DNA of 38,447 nucleotides from Seminavis robusta (taxonomy: Eukaryota > Bacillariophyta > Bacillariophyceae > Naviculales > Naviculaceae): NCBI GenBank assembly GCA_903772945.1, contig CAICTM010001059.1:1-38447 (forward strand), written 5' to 3'. Position numbers and translations under genes: made by a program. The notes below the pieces were generated by a model. That model was not told the origin of the DNA. It saw nothing but the letters and a program-made list of their open reading frames with translations, and made no database searches. Of the stretch, positions 25,810-35,670 are shown one piece after another (positions within the stretch are counted from its first letter, which is position 1; every line of letters begins with the position of its first letter).

Positions 25810-28800
25810 TCATTGAGCATTTGCAGCGTCATCTTTTGCCTTTGCCTTCATTGCCCGATTGTTTGCTATTTTCAGGAACTTCATCTGGGCTTCTGTTACG
25901 TCGGTGCCCACCGGAGCCGTCATGGTGGCAGTGGCAGATGCTCGCCGATTGGCTCTAGCACGAGATGGCTTTTGTCCTTTTGGTGTTGTTGGGGTACCGA
26001 AGCGTGGCACGTTCTTGGGAGTCTTGATCTTCTTGTACGTGTTTCGTCGCCGTCCAAAACCCGCCGGGGACGTTGGGCTGGGAGACAAGCATAGTTCCAT
26101 CATCGACCCACCCATGCCAATAGAAGCAACTGAATCTCCATTCCGCTCTGAAACACTGTCATTGCCCTCATAACTCAAACCTGCCATTGATCCTTGGTTC
26201 TTCTCCGTTTCCTCGTATCCAAGATGAGAGATGCTGTTCGCATCCGGATTATCAGGGCGGGATGCACTCTTCGATCCTCGGTGAACAGTTTCCTCGTACC
26301 CAAGATCAGAAATGCTGTTTGAATCCGGATTATCAGGGTGGGATGTGCTCTTCGACCCTCGGCGAACGGTGTCCTCAACATCTGGGAGGTCCTTGGATGG
26401 CATGTGTATGTCAGCTTCGTTTTTGCCCAGCTCTTTCAAGTTGATTGAGTCTCGTTTGGGTTCGTCTGCAGCAACAGAGGAAACGCTTATCGTCGAAGCG
26501 CCCATCGAGCTACGTCGCGCTTGCTTTGGTGTTGCAACAGGAGACACTTGTTTTCCAATGGTGGGTGCAAGAGAGTTCCGCCTCCCTGCGCGTCGGCATT
26601 CCTCCTCGGGCTTTATGCTCCTCGTCTTCGACGCAGCTTTTTCGTTGGCTTGAATTGTTGCTTCGAAGAGCTCCCGGGCAATGTTAGCTTTCCCAGACTT
26701 CCGCTTCATCAACTGATTCAGCTCTTGGAAACGGGCTTCCCGTTTCTCCTGTGTCTGGCTGACTAAACTATTCTGTTGGTCCTCCCAACTAGAGGCTTTA
26801 ACGTTGTGTCTGGGCTTTGCTTTGTTCACTTCCTTTTGATTCTTTGGAGTTGTCGAATCTTCATTCCCGCTGTCTGCCTCCTTGTCGACCGATTGCTCAG
26901 TGGCGACACGAGAAACTTCCTCGCCTATCATGCCACCCAATCGCTCGTCCATCTCGTCTTGTTCCTGTATACTGTCGAAAGAGTTCAAGCGACGAAGTGG
27001 CTCGATCATTCGAGCGGAGCGCTCATCCTTTGCCGACGGCTGCATGTCCACTAACCGATCCTCGATATCATCGATGTCGAACAAAATTGCATGGCTGGTT
27101 GCCCGACCTAGGCCGCGTCTGCTATGATGAGAACTATTCTTCATGTCCTCCTGTGACTCTTGATAAGATTTGCCTGACAGCCGTTTTGTCCAACCCCGAC
27201 TGGCCCTTGGCGGCATTGCGCCTGCTTGTAACGATGGACGTTGCCTTGCAAATTTCTCCTTCAATGTACCCTCTTGTGCTGCCTGGTCAAACATTTGTTT
27301 GAATCGTTTCAAATCTTTCATTACCTGCACTTGAGACGCACGCTGTTGACCAGCGGAAGGGCAGGAAGTCTTGGGTGGGTTCCACATTTCGAAAAGCCGC
27401 TTCTTAGCGCTGTCGTCAACGTTAACCGAGGATCTCAGTTTCTCGAGTTCCTCACTCCGTTTCTCTTGGGCTTTGCGTGCATTGGTTTCTTGGAAGCTGC
27501 TGCGTACCTGCTGTCGATCATTGGCATGGCTTTGCGTTTTGATAGTTTCTAATTCCAACATGCGCGATTCTCTACGATTGCGTTGCTCCTCCTTTTCTTG
27601 TTGGAACAAAGTAGCAATTGTTGCTCGTCGTTCCCGTGCCCTTCCTGGAGTTGACTTGAGCTGCTCAATCTCTTTACTCCTTCCATCCCTCGCTGCTCTG
27701 GCATCGAAATTGACTTGCGTGTTGGCCTTCTTCGTAAGCTCCTCAAAGTTGACACGACGTGTTCGAGGCAGCGTACGCTTGGGACCGCCCCTGGAGGACT
27801 GCTTTCGAATGTACGTGAATTTGTCAAATCCCATCTCTCGGTTCTTTTCCAAATTCTTCTCAAACACAGCACTGATCAATCGAGCCTTGGGGCCAGCAGC
27901 ACTATTTCGATTCACTCTGCGTCCCGGACTTGGGGGTGTCTTTTCCGCTTCCACGGGCGCCTCTGTTTGGGCGGCGGCTGTCTCCGTTGGTGTCACGTTG
28001 GTTTCTGCTTTCGTGTCCTCTTTGGCGTCCTCCTTGACGATGTCATCCGCATCCGCTTTGGTGGTAGGTTCCTCCAATTGCTTCTTGCCATCCTGCGGCA
28101 GTTCCTTGTGACGCGACAGTGGCGTTGCGTTCTCAGGAGGGACAAAGTCTGCTGTCTTTGACATCATGGCTTGAAAGTCATCCCAGGAAACCTGACCATC
28201 CTGATCTGCATCGGCCTGATCAATAATCTTTTGAATAACGTCTTCCTCCACATCTTCCCCGTAAAAGGGAGCCATTTCTTTCCTCAGTTTCTCCATGGAG
28301 ATAAAGCCACTCCCGTCTTTGTCCAACAAACGTTCAAAAGCCTGCTTCAGCAAGGCCCTGTGATTTCCTTGTTCCAGGTCATGCAGACCCATCGATGCCA
28401 CGACGAACTCGGAGTAGTCCAAGTACCCTGTGGCACTCATATCCATCCGAGAGAAAATGTCATCCACTTCCTCCACTGTCAAGTCATCTCCTCCTAGGAA
28501 ATCCAAGAATCCCACTCGCAATTCTTCATGAGAGATTCTTCCATCTGCATCCAGATCAATGGCCCGAAATATTTCACCAATCATCATGGCGATGGATTGG
28601 TGGTCAGCAGCAGTCTCATCACAATTCTTATTGTTGTCGTTTTCGTCATCATCATCGCCCGAAAGCACCAACTGGGATGTCATGAACGCACAAGTGGCTT
28701 GCTTCAATTTGGACGCGGATTCAAACGATCGGCAATTGGACAAAAGCCGGACAGCGGCGTCGGTCCCACTCTTGGTGGCTTTGAATTCTTCGGCATGGAC

Positions 28801-29775
28801 CTTGGAAAGATTTTGGATCCATTTGTGTTGGAGGGCCTGCCCGGCATCGGGTCGCTTGTCAGGCTCATACGTGAGCAAGTACGATACAAAGTCTTTGGCG
28901 TCTTGAGAAACATCATTTTGCCAAATGGGATCCGCAAAGGAGACATGGCCCATCATGATGAGTTCTCGCATATCTCGATCATTCAAGGCGTCAAAGGGAG
29001 CAAAACCACACAAGAGAATGTAGGCAATGACACCGCAACTCCACACATCGCACTTGTAGTTATATTCCTGTTCCAACACTTCAGGTGCAACATAATGCAT
29101 GGATCCCACGGGTGCTGTCAACACCTGATCCTCTGTAAATGTAGTAGCCAGTCCAAAATCAATCACCTTGACAATCATGGGATTGTAGGATGCGCTGTTG
29201 CTACCCACGTTCTGAGTTCCTTCTTCCAGCAAGATATTTTCCAATTTGAGGTCGCGATGTACCACTTGTTTTTGGCTGTGGCAGTAGTGGACACTGCTGA
29301 GGACCTGTTTTATAATGAGAGCCGCGGAAGCTTCGGAAAAAGTTTCCGTTCGCTCCAGTTCATCCAATAGTTCGCCACCACTGCAGAGTTCCTGAACAAA
29401 CCAGAAATTCTCGGCATCCTCAAAAAACTCAAACATTTTGGCAATGGATGGATGGTCCATTTGTTTCAAGAGGGTAAATTCATTAAATACTTCTTCGTGA
29501 TCTTCTTCGGTCATGAGGACCTTTTGGATCCGCTTGATGGCGCGATTATCGCCCTTGCCACCATTGCTCTTTTGTACTGTTCCAATAAAGACTTCTCCAA
29601 ATTGACCTTCGCCCAAGAGCTTGCCAATGGTATAGTGGTCAGTCAGGGATTCATTCTGTCGTTTGCGGACAAAGTCTTGCGCTCGGAACTTGTGGCTCCT
29701 AATTCGGCCGACTTTTTTCTTAATTGCTTGAGGGCCTCCGGTACCACGGGTAATGCGGCCAACTGCAGCAGGCAT
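25810..29775 (-). CDS. calcium-dependent protein kinase (CDPK-like) with long tail
   Basis: 1321 residues, single exon. Ser/Thr kinase domain about 48-320: Gly loop GEGQFGEV (55-62), Lys81, Glu99, HRDLKLEN (173-180), DFG (206-208), APE (230-232). The junction segment FESASKLKQATCAFMTSQLV (351-370) matches the CDPK autoinhibitory region. Four EF-hand loops begin at D407, D445, D485 and D522; the third ends in Lys496 instead of the usual Glu, so it may bind calcium poorly. No N-terminal Gly for myristoylation. Residues from about 545 to the end are a disordered, basic, partly coiled-coil tail with many RRxS sites and a 27-residue tandem repeat (RRGSKSTSHPDNP / HRGSKSASRPDNP). Typical CDPKs are about 500-600 residues, so the tail is the odd part. 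It should convert cytosolic calcium signals into phosphorylation; tail function as a scaffold or self-substrate is inferred. Confidence 0.94.
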   Translation of the reverse strand: MPAAVGRITRGTGGPQAIKKKVGRIRSHKFRAQDFVRKRQNESLTDHYTIGKLLGEGQFGEVFIGTVQKSNGGKGDNRAIKRIQKVLMTEEDHEEVFNEFTLLKQMDHPSIAKMFEFFEDAENFWFVQELCSGGELLDELERTETFSEASAALIIKQVLSSVHYCHSQKQVVHRDLKLENILLEEGTQNVGSNSASYNPMIVKVIDFGLATTFTEDQVLTAPVGSMHYVAPEVLEQEYNYKCDVWSCGVIAYILLCGFAPFDALNDRDMRELIMMGHVSFADPIWQNDVSQDAKDFVSYLLTYEPDKRPDAGQALQHKWIQNLSKVHAEEFKATKSGTDAAVRLLSNCRSFESASKLKQATCAFMTSQLVLSGDDDDENDNNKNCDETAADHQSIAMMIGEIFRAIDLDADGRISHEELRVGFLDFLGGDDLTVEEVDDIFSRMDMSATGYLDYSEFVVASMGLHDLEQGNHRALLKQAFERLLDKDGSGFISMEKLRKEMAPFYGEDVEEDVIQKIIDQADADQDGQVSWDDFQAMMSKTADFVPPENATPLSRHKELPQDGKKQLEEPTTKADADDIVKEDAKEDTKAETNVTPTETAAAQTEAPVEAEKTPPSPGRRVNRNSAAGPKARLISAVFEKNLEKNREMGFDKFTYIRKQSSRGGPKRTLPRTRRVNFEELTKKANTQVNFDARAARDGRSKEIEQLKSTPGRARERRATIATLFQQEKEEQRNRRESRMLELETIKTQSHANDRQQVRSSFQETNARKAQEKRSEELEKLRSSVNVDDSAKKRLFEMWNPPKTSCPSAGQQRASQVQVMKDLKRFKQMFDQAAQEGTLKEKFARQRPSLQAGAMPPRASRGWTKRLSGKSYQESQEDMKNSSHHSRRGLGRATSHAILFDIDDIEDRLVDMQPSAKDERSARMIEPLRRLNSFDSIQEQDEMDERLGGMIGEEVSRVATEQSVDKEADSGNEDSTTPKNQKEVNKAKPRHNVKASSWEDQQNSLVSQTQEKREARFQELNQLMKRKSGKANIARELFEATIQANEKAASKTRSIKPEEECRRAGRRNSLAPTIGKQVSPVATPKQARRSSMGASTISVSSVAADEPKRDSINLKELGKNEADIHMPSKDLPDVEDTVRRGSKSTSHPDNPDSNSISDLGYEETVHRGSKSASRPDNPDANSISHLGYEETEKNQGSMAGLSYEGNDSVSERNGDSVASIGMGGSMMELCLSPSPTSPAGFGRRRNTYKKIKTPKNVPRFGTPTTPKGQKPSRARANRRASATATMTAPVGTDVTEAQMKFLKIANNRAMKAKAKDDAANAQ
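26211..26372 (-). repeat. 81-bp coding tandem repeat (two copies)
   Basis: Two copies of an 81 bp unit encode the 27-residue repeat in the kinase tail, each with an RGSKS site and a DLGYEE or HLGYEE ending. Confidence 0.85.
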
Positions 29776-31822
29776 GGTTGGTTTCTCAGTATTATTTTAA
29801 AATAGCAACAACAAGAAAAGCGGCTGTAGAATCAATGGAAGTATCCGTTATTGGATTCGATTTGTTAGCTAGGAAGGGTAGATCTTTATTGTTGGGGTAT
29901 CCCACGCTTTCTTCTGTTTCAATGGGGTATCCAGTTAGATAATGGGGGTATCAGGCACTTTTTGGTTGAGATTTGCGAGCTTCAATGTCGCTGCCAAGAC
30001 CAACTCCTTTTGTTCTTCCAGCTTCTCCTTTTAGAATTAGAATGCTATTGTATTGTAGTGTTGCTTGTTGATTGCGGTTTTGATCTTGGAAGGAAAAGCT
30101 ACTGGTACTTGCTTTGGCATCAGCAATTGAGAAAAGAGAGGCACTCCAGATCCAAGGTATCTTTTTCTCGCTAAATCGATGACTCCAATCATGCATAAGA
30201 CTTATTGAAATGTCCATAGATAACTCATTCATTAATCCTTCGGCCCAGTGTCTTAAGTCATGCAAAACTGGCAACTTAACATCGCGGGGACACTGGGAGT
30301 AACTCAAGACTCAATGACAAAGCGGTACCACTGGTCCAGGTATGGTGGCTGGTGCTAGTACCACAACAGCTCCACTACTAGTAGTACATCGTACTACATC
30401 GTACCTGAAACTAGCTAGTGGTACATGTACATGTAGCAACAACCAAGCAAAACTGATACTAGCTAGCTAGTACATGTAGCTCTATGATAGCTCTAGTAGA
30501 GTAGTTGAGGGAGAAGCCCCAATAGCCATTTTGTTGCGACAGCTAAACTAAAACAGGAGAGGTGGTTATTATTAGCAAGCAAGTGGCTGGGGAATGTACC
30601 AAGCGGAAGCCAATGGTTGCTTTTACTCTAGAGCTAGCTTTTTACTTCTGGCCATTTGGTGAGGGGTATACTACTACGTCTCTGGCTTTCTCTGCGATGC
30701 CAGCCTTTAACTTTCCCAAATGGTTGCTCGTCCACTCGTCCATGGATCTTCAGGGTTTCTCGCGCCCCAGTAGGCAACTAGCTGCGCCCTAGCCTAGCTA
30801 GCTGGCCAGCTACTGCACCAGAAACACAATTCTATTTCAATGAGTGAGCTTTCGCAATTGACTTCCTTTCTACCTACGGCACTGGCAGCCATGAACCTCC
30901 GCCGCCAGCTAGCCATCAGTTAGCTATCGCTCCTTCTCATATTATTTCCGTGTATCCACATGACAAAACTTGATGCTTGAAGCACCCTGCCACACCTGCA
31001 TACTGGAACGGCTACTGGCTAGAGAGCTGGATTTGTCGGTCCCGAGAGACATCGCCTGGATTGGCAACGGAGGTTCTAAGCTAGCGCCAGTAGGTACGGT
31101 AGCCTTCCAGTCCAAGGTGGGAAAGCAGGTGATCTTTGCATGAAAGCAAAGAAGCTTGGAGCTTCAACAAACTCGCCCCCCTCGATAGCTTTGGTTAGCC
31201 AACACGCAACGACTACTCACCTTTGGGCAAAGGCTCACCTCAAATAGCACAGAGGCCCATTCAGAAAAGGAGGCTCAGGTAGCTAGAAACAGTAGTAGAC
31301 AGCTACATAGTACTTGCGATGCCCCAATTTGAGGAGACCACATTGAAGTCGCCTGCTGAGAGCTGGTACCACGCTCGCTTTGCTTCTGCCAACGCCGGAT
31401 TACCTTTGATGGCCACCCGAGAGCGACTTGCTAGCCTCGGAGCAATACTGTACTAATGCATACCGCGGCTTTGGTGGCCACCTGATGCACCTTTAACCTT
31501 CGGCTTCACCTGAGGTTTGCACGATTGCCTGGAGTTTCAGTTCGGTAGGAGAAAAAAGCAAATGCGGAAATGGATTGAAGGCAAGCACTCTCTACTCTTT
31601 GTTTGTTACGTATCGTGTCGTCGCGAACTCCGACTGCAACCACCCAAAAAAGAAGCTGGAGGCCCATGGCCCTTACGCCCCGGACCCGAAGGCATCTACA
31701 GCAACTTGAACAACCTGCGCGACTGGGACTGGGCACACTAGCTAGCTAGTGCCTCGTTTGAAGGCCACTGCAGCGAGCTACTGTTGGAGCTAGAATGCTA
31801 GGCTTGCTTACCTGAACACTGG
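29776..31822. other. intergenic, no gene supported
   Basis: About 2 kb upstream of the kinase gene, so the kinase promoter should lie near 29.8-30 kb. GTAC/CTAG/TACATGTA palindromic words are dense at 30350-30480. A 118-codon minus-strand frame (30307-29951) and several shorter ones lack domains. Confidence 0.4.
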
Positions 31823-31846
31823 CTAGCTAGCTAGCTAGCTAGCTAG
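31823..31846. repeat. (CTAG)6 microsatellite
   Basis: Six perfect CTAG units, in the 3' flank (about 270 bp downstream) of the TPR gene. Confidence 0.95.
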
Positions 31847-32114
31847 AGTATTAAAGATACCAAGGCAATATTATTATGATACTCGAGTGTAGTCTAGTTT
31901 GTTTGGACAAAACGGTGGGTTCTTAGTATTATGTTCAGAGGTATGTATATGTAGGGTAGTGCATAGAGAAAGCTATGAGAGTAGTATGTTCATTGGCATG
32001 TTCTGCCAGGTCGTTTGGTGGTTGGACAATGATTGGTTTTTGTGCATCATCGATCGTTCCACCATCGTAGTATTGTATAGTACAGTAGTAGATTGTGTTT
32101 TTTGTAGTGTGCTT

Positions 32115-34121
32115 TTAAGCTTCGGGAGCACAGTGGCATGTAGACAACATTTGAGTGACTTCCTGCAAGGCATTCAGTTCTGTGGGATGGCTGAAGCAAC
32201 TGGATGCCCGTTGAATCATGGTGGAAGCTTCTCGGTAGTGTGCCCGTGCTTCTTCTGGTTGGCTAATCTCGTGTTTGAGAGATCCCAACAATAGCAATCC
32301 TGCGACCAATTCTTCCATACAAGCCACGAATTCGGGCAGAGCATTGGTCGCGGACAAGGCGGATTGGATGGATCGCATAACTGCGACGGCTTCCTGAGCC
32401 TTTTGTACGGCCATGGTGAGGTCACCAACGGCATGATGGAGTTCGGCCATTTCCCGTGTAGTGGCGGCCATGTCCTTGTGGCGGAGACTGACCGATTCGA
32501 ATTCTTGCGAGACGGTTTGGATCTGGAAGATTTCCTTTTGTGCTTCCAGTGCGCCTTGAATGTTTCCCTTGGCCTTGTGGAGCGATGCCAACTTTTGGAG
32601 TGTCTTGACGACATGGCAGTCGTTGAGCTGTCCACTGGGGGAGGAGCTTGGAGCGGCACGTCGGATGCGCAATGCTTCCCTGAGCGACTGAGTGGCTTCT
32701 TGGAGGAACTGTTGTTCCATTTGCAAGACGCCAATGTTGTAGAGGAGGCATGCGACATCGGCGTGGTCGGGACCCAACATGACACGACGGAGGGAGAGTG
32801 ACATTTGAAAGGCGTAGATGGCTTCCTTGTAGGATCCTTGCTTGTCATGGATCAATCCAAGATTGTAAAAGACCGTGGAGTAGAGGTTGATGGTGGAAGC
32901 GGGAAGGTCAGTGACTTGACGTCCGGACTGGAGGGGGACAACGTGATTGAGACTGGGGATGCCAGCACTCTTCTTGCTGTCCAAGGACCAGTTCTGAATG
33001 TCGGCGCCGTAGTCGGCCATCAAGGATCGGTAGTAGTAGCACTTGGCTTCGGGAAGTCTCTGTAGCTCTTGAAGGATGCGAGCAATGTTGTTGCAGGTGA
33101 CACTGACACTAATGTCTTCCACAGAGCTGTTTTCGCTGCCAGTGTTTTCGGCGACAATGCCTTCTTCCAAGCGCAGTTCCTCTTGGAAGAAAAGGAGAGC
33201 ATGATCAAAATCGCGCTGATGGAAGAGCAAGGTTCCGATAAAGTTGAGGACACTGGCGATCTCTTGAGGTTGCTGTCCCATGATGGCATCGGCTCGCTTT
33301 TCCTGAAGCGTTCTCAAGCCACGGACAAGTTCTTGTGCCAACGAGTCTTCCCTGTCTTCGTTCTTGATGAGCAAGATGTAGATGAGAGCGGGGATGGGGT
33401 CCAATGTGAGGTCGGTCTTGGTGTTGTTGGTCTTGGCAGCTTGCGATGCGACCACACGAAGGTACTTCATTAAGTGTCCGACGGCCTTGTTTCCATCGTT
33501 GTGAGCGTACTCGGTGACTCCCAAGTTGTAGTGAGCACTGGCGACATCGGGGTGATCCCAGCCCAATGCAGCGGTTCGAAGACGCAAGATCTCGTGGAGG
33601 CCTTCATAGACCATCTGGCTGACATCTCCACTCATCCATTGGACACGGCACCAGTTGGAGAGAACAGTGGCAATGTCCAACGAGTACGGCTGTTGCTTTT
33701 CCAAACTCTTGGCAATCTGCAGGGCAATGGAAAACTGTTCCAATGCCTTGATCTCACTGATTCCGGCCATGTAAAAGATCTGTCCCAGGTTGTTGTGAGC
33801 ACGCATCTTGAGGACCATGATAGCGCTGCAGCTTCCAAGAAGAGCCGGTGCCAACACCACTTGTTCATAGAGGCGCATGGCCTCTACAAACTCATTGCGA
33901 GCATGGTGGATCAGGGCCTTGTTGTACGTTACCGAAGCCTCCATGGCTTGACGGCTGAAAGAAGGAAGACGGAAAGCACGCGGACCAATATCGCCTTCTT
34001 CTTCCAGGTAGAGATCAGGAGGACTCTCTGTCAGGGTAGACTCTTCTAGCAGGTGGAGGGCATCCTTTTCGCGCCCTTGGCAAAACAGAGTGTTGCTTGC
34101 TTCAAGTGTTGCAATCTCCAT
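32115..34121 (-). CDS. TPR-repeat protein, kinesin-light-chain-like
   Basis: 668 residues, single exon, no signal peptide or membrane segment, so probably cytosolic. Helical TPR pairs fill most of the chain. Clear ones are at about 61-91 (VTYNKALIHHARNEFVEAMRLYEQ), 108-138, 190-222 (HPDVASAHYNLGVTEYAHND), 288-320, 340-368, 415-445 (FYNLGLIHDKQGSYKEAIYAF), 455-487 (DVACLLYNIGVLQMEQQFLQ) and further ones to the end. Two contain the LGxDHxDVA preface typical of kinesin-light-chain and related TPR proteins. Such repeats bind peptide segments of partner proteins. Nothing shows that it really partners with kinesin, so the name is descriptive. A 145-codon antisense frame at 32364 is a shadow. Confidence 0.9.
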   Translation of the reverse strand: MEIATLEASNTLFCQGREKDALHLLEESTLTESPPDLYLEEEGDIGPRAFRLPSFSRQAMEASVTYNKALIHHARNEFVEAMRLYEQVVLAPALLGSCSAIMVLKMRAHNNLGQIFYMAGISEIKALEQFSIALQIAKSLEKQQPYSLDIATVLSNWCRVQWMSGDVSQMVYEGLHEILRLRTAALGWDHPDVASAHYNLGVTEYAHNDGNKAVGHLMKYLRVVASQAAKTNNTKTDLTLDPIPALIYILLIKNEDREDSLAQELVRGLRTLQEKRADAIMGQQPQEIASVLNFIGTLLFHQRDFDHALLFFQEELRLEEGIVAENTGSENSSVEDISVSVTCNNIARILQELQRLPEAKCYYYRSLMADYGADIQNWSLDSKKSAGIPSLNHVVPLQSGRQVTDLPASTINLYSTVFYNLGLIHDKQGSYKEAIYAFQMSLSLRRVMLGPDHADVACLLYNIGVLQMEQQFLQEATQSLREALRIRRAAPSSSPSGQLNDCHVVKTLQKLASLHKAKGNIQGALEAQKEIFQIQTVSQEFESVSLRHKDMAATTREMAELHHAVGDLTMAVQKAQEAVAVMRSIQSALSATNALPEFVACMEELVAGLLLLGSLKHEISQPEEARAHYREASTMIQRASSCFSHPTELNALQEVTQMLSTCHCAPEA

Positions 34122-35317
34122 GATTAATTTATTTGTATTTTTGTGAGGAATAGCTTACTTTTATGGAGGTAATAACTGATGCGAAGTTTCAGTTTGGTGC
34201 TTGGTTGTTTTCAGGCGAGCCAAGAGATTTTATGAACAGATTGGAGACAGTGGCGAGAAAGCTTTTGCTGTTACTCGGACATTGGGTGTCCTGTCACACA
34301 TTGTCCAAACTCTCCACACTCAACAGCACAGTACTTACGATTAGCTGTTCATTGGGCCATTATCCAGGATTTCTCCACCACGTCCACCACTAGTTCACGG
34401 TTATGATAGTGCTGTTACAGTCGCCACCTATGCAATTCAGGGGATTTTCCAGGTCGATCCGAAAGCAGTTTTTGTCAGACGCGGCTGTACTATCCTTTCT
34501 ACATCTCATTCTTGCCAGCAGCTCACGCAGACACAATCTAGGAACGAGAAGCATGGTACAGAATCTATATTGGCTTGTGCTACAGCCCACGCTGTAGCTT
34601 TCACTTGAATGGGCAACGACGATTCACCGCAAAGCCGACATAACACAAATAAAGAAGCAGTGTACAGCTGTATACTACAGCTGCATTCACGTGGCCAGCT
34701 TTTGGTAGACATCACTGCCGATCACTATCAAAACTGCTGATACCTGTGCCTCCAGCTCAGCTTGCCAGGATGAAAACAGAAACCATGCAACACCATTGAG
34801 CGTTCACCCCAAGACCATAGAGTTCACCCCCAAAATATTTTCGGAGGTAGAAGTATGCATACATTAATCAGCTTTAGAGCTTTAGACCTGACCATTAGAA
34901 AATTTGCTTCTAGCTAGTCTAGCTACACGAGTTCTTTAGCCCGCAGAGACTGGTCCAAGTTTATGTCAACACTGATTTGGACTGGTTGGTACTGAGTGGG
35001 AAAAACTATGATACATGTACTAACTAGTATTGAGAGCTGCTTCAGTAGCGTATCAGCATTGAGACACACCAGAGTTTGAGAGATTCTACATGTACTCTTT
35101 CCTTTTTCAAAGTGAATGCTCAATCTCGTTTTTTTTAAAGGATCAAATCAAATTTCGCAAGTCTGGAAGCACACCATAGGTTCATTATGTGCAGTAGATA
35201 ATCGAGACTATAACTGGCGGGTCCAAGGTGGCGGTGAGGCAATGGGTGGGCTCTGTTTCGGCATTCCCGTATTATCCAACCTTACCAATACTGTTGGCAA
35301 GTTAACCAACCAACACC
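34122..35317. other. intergenic, upstream of the TPR gene
   Basis: The TPR promoter should lie at the left end, within a few hundred bases of 34121. Otherwise only short frames without features. Confidence 0.4.
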
Positions 35318-35670
35318 TCAGTCTGCTGCCACAAGTAGAAACTTTACTTCCAATAGTATCTTATAAGCAAGAGCTAAGCGAGTACTGAACCACGAATCTT
35401 CCGCACCGACACAGCGTACCCCCAAAATATCGCTCTCATAGCCCAGATGAAAACTTGGTTCTTCTTCCTCGTTTTCATTTAAAGGGTACATGGTTTCGTG
35501 AGAATAAGATCTACGCAAAATGAGGTCAGGGTCTTCTCTTGCCAAGTCTGTTGTTAAAAGAACCCTTGCCTTAACCACCGGCTTTGCGTGGCGCCCGACG
35601 CAGGCTCCTCACAATGCGAACAATCCCTTCCTGCCAACGCAGCCAAGCCTCCACGTCAAGAGAAAAAAGA
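35318..35670 (-). pseudogene. possible gene fragment with a frame change
   Basis: On the minus strand, one frame gives a plausible piece with DVEAWLRWQEGIVRIVRSLR and ends at a TAA near 35573. From about 35580 a second frame gives VLLTTDLAREDPDLILRRSY, an acidic NENEEEEPSFHLGYES part and a hydrophobic end. No ATG, domain or family was recognised. It may be a gene remnant or chance. Confidence 0.2.

Noticed and set aside
28528..29370. 280-codon plus-strand frame
   Set aside because: Antisense to the conserved kinase domain.
29951..30307. 118-codon minus-strand frame
   Set aside because: No domain, no composition signal, and it lies in the probable promoter region of the kinase.
32364..32801. 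145-codon plus-strand frame
   Set aside because: Antisense to the TPR gene, no independent features.
32115..34121. Naming the TPR protein as a true kinesin light chain
   Set aside because: Only the TPR consensus is shared; the N-terminal heptad region that binds kinesin heavy chain is not evident.
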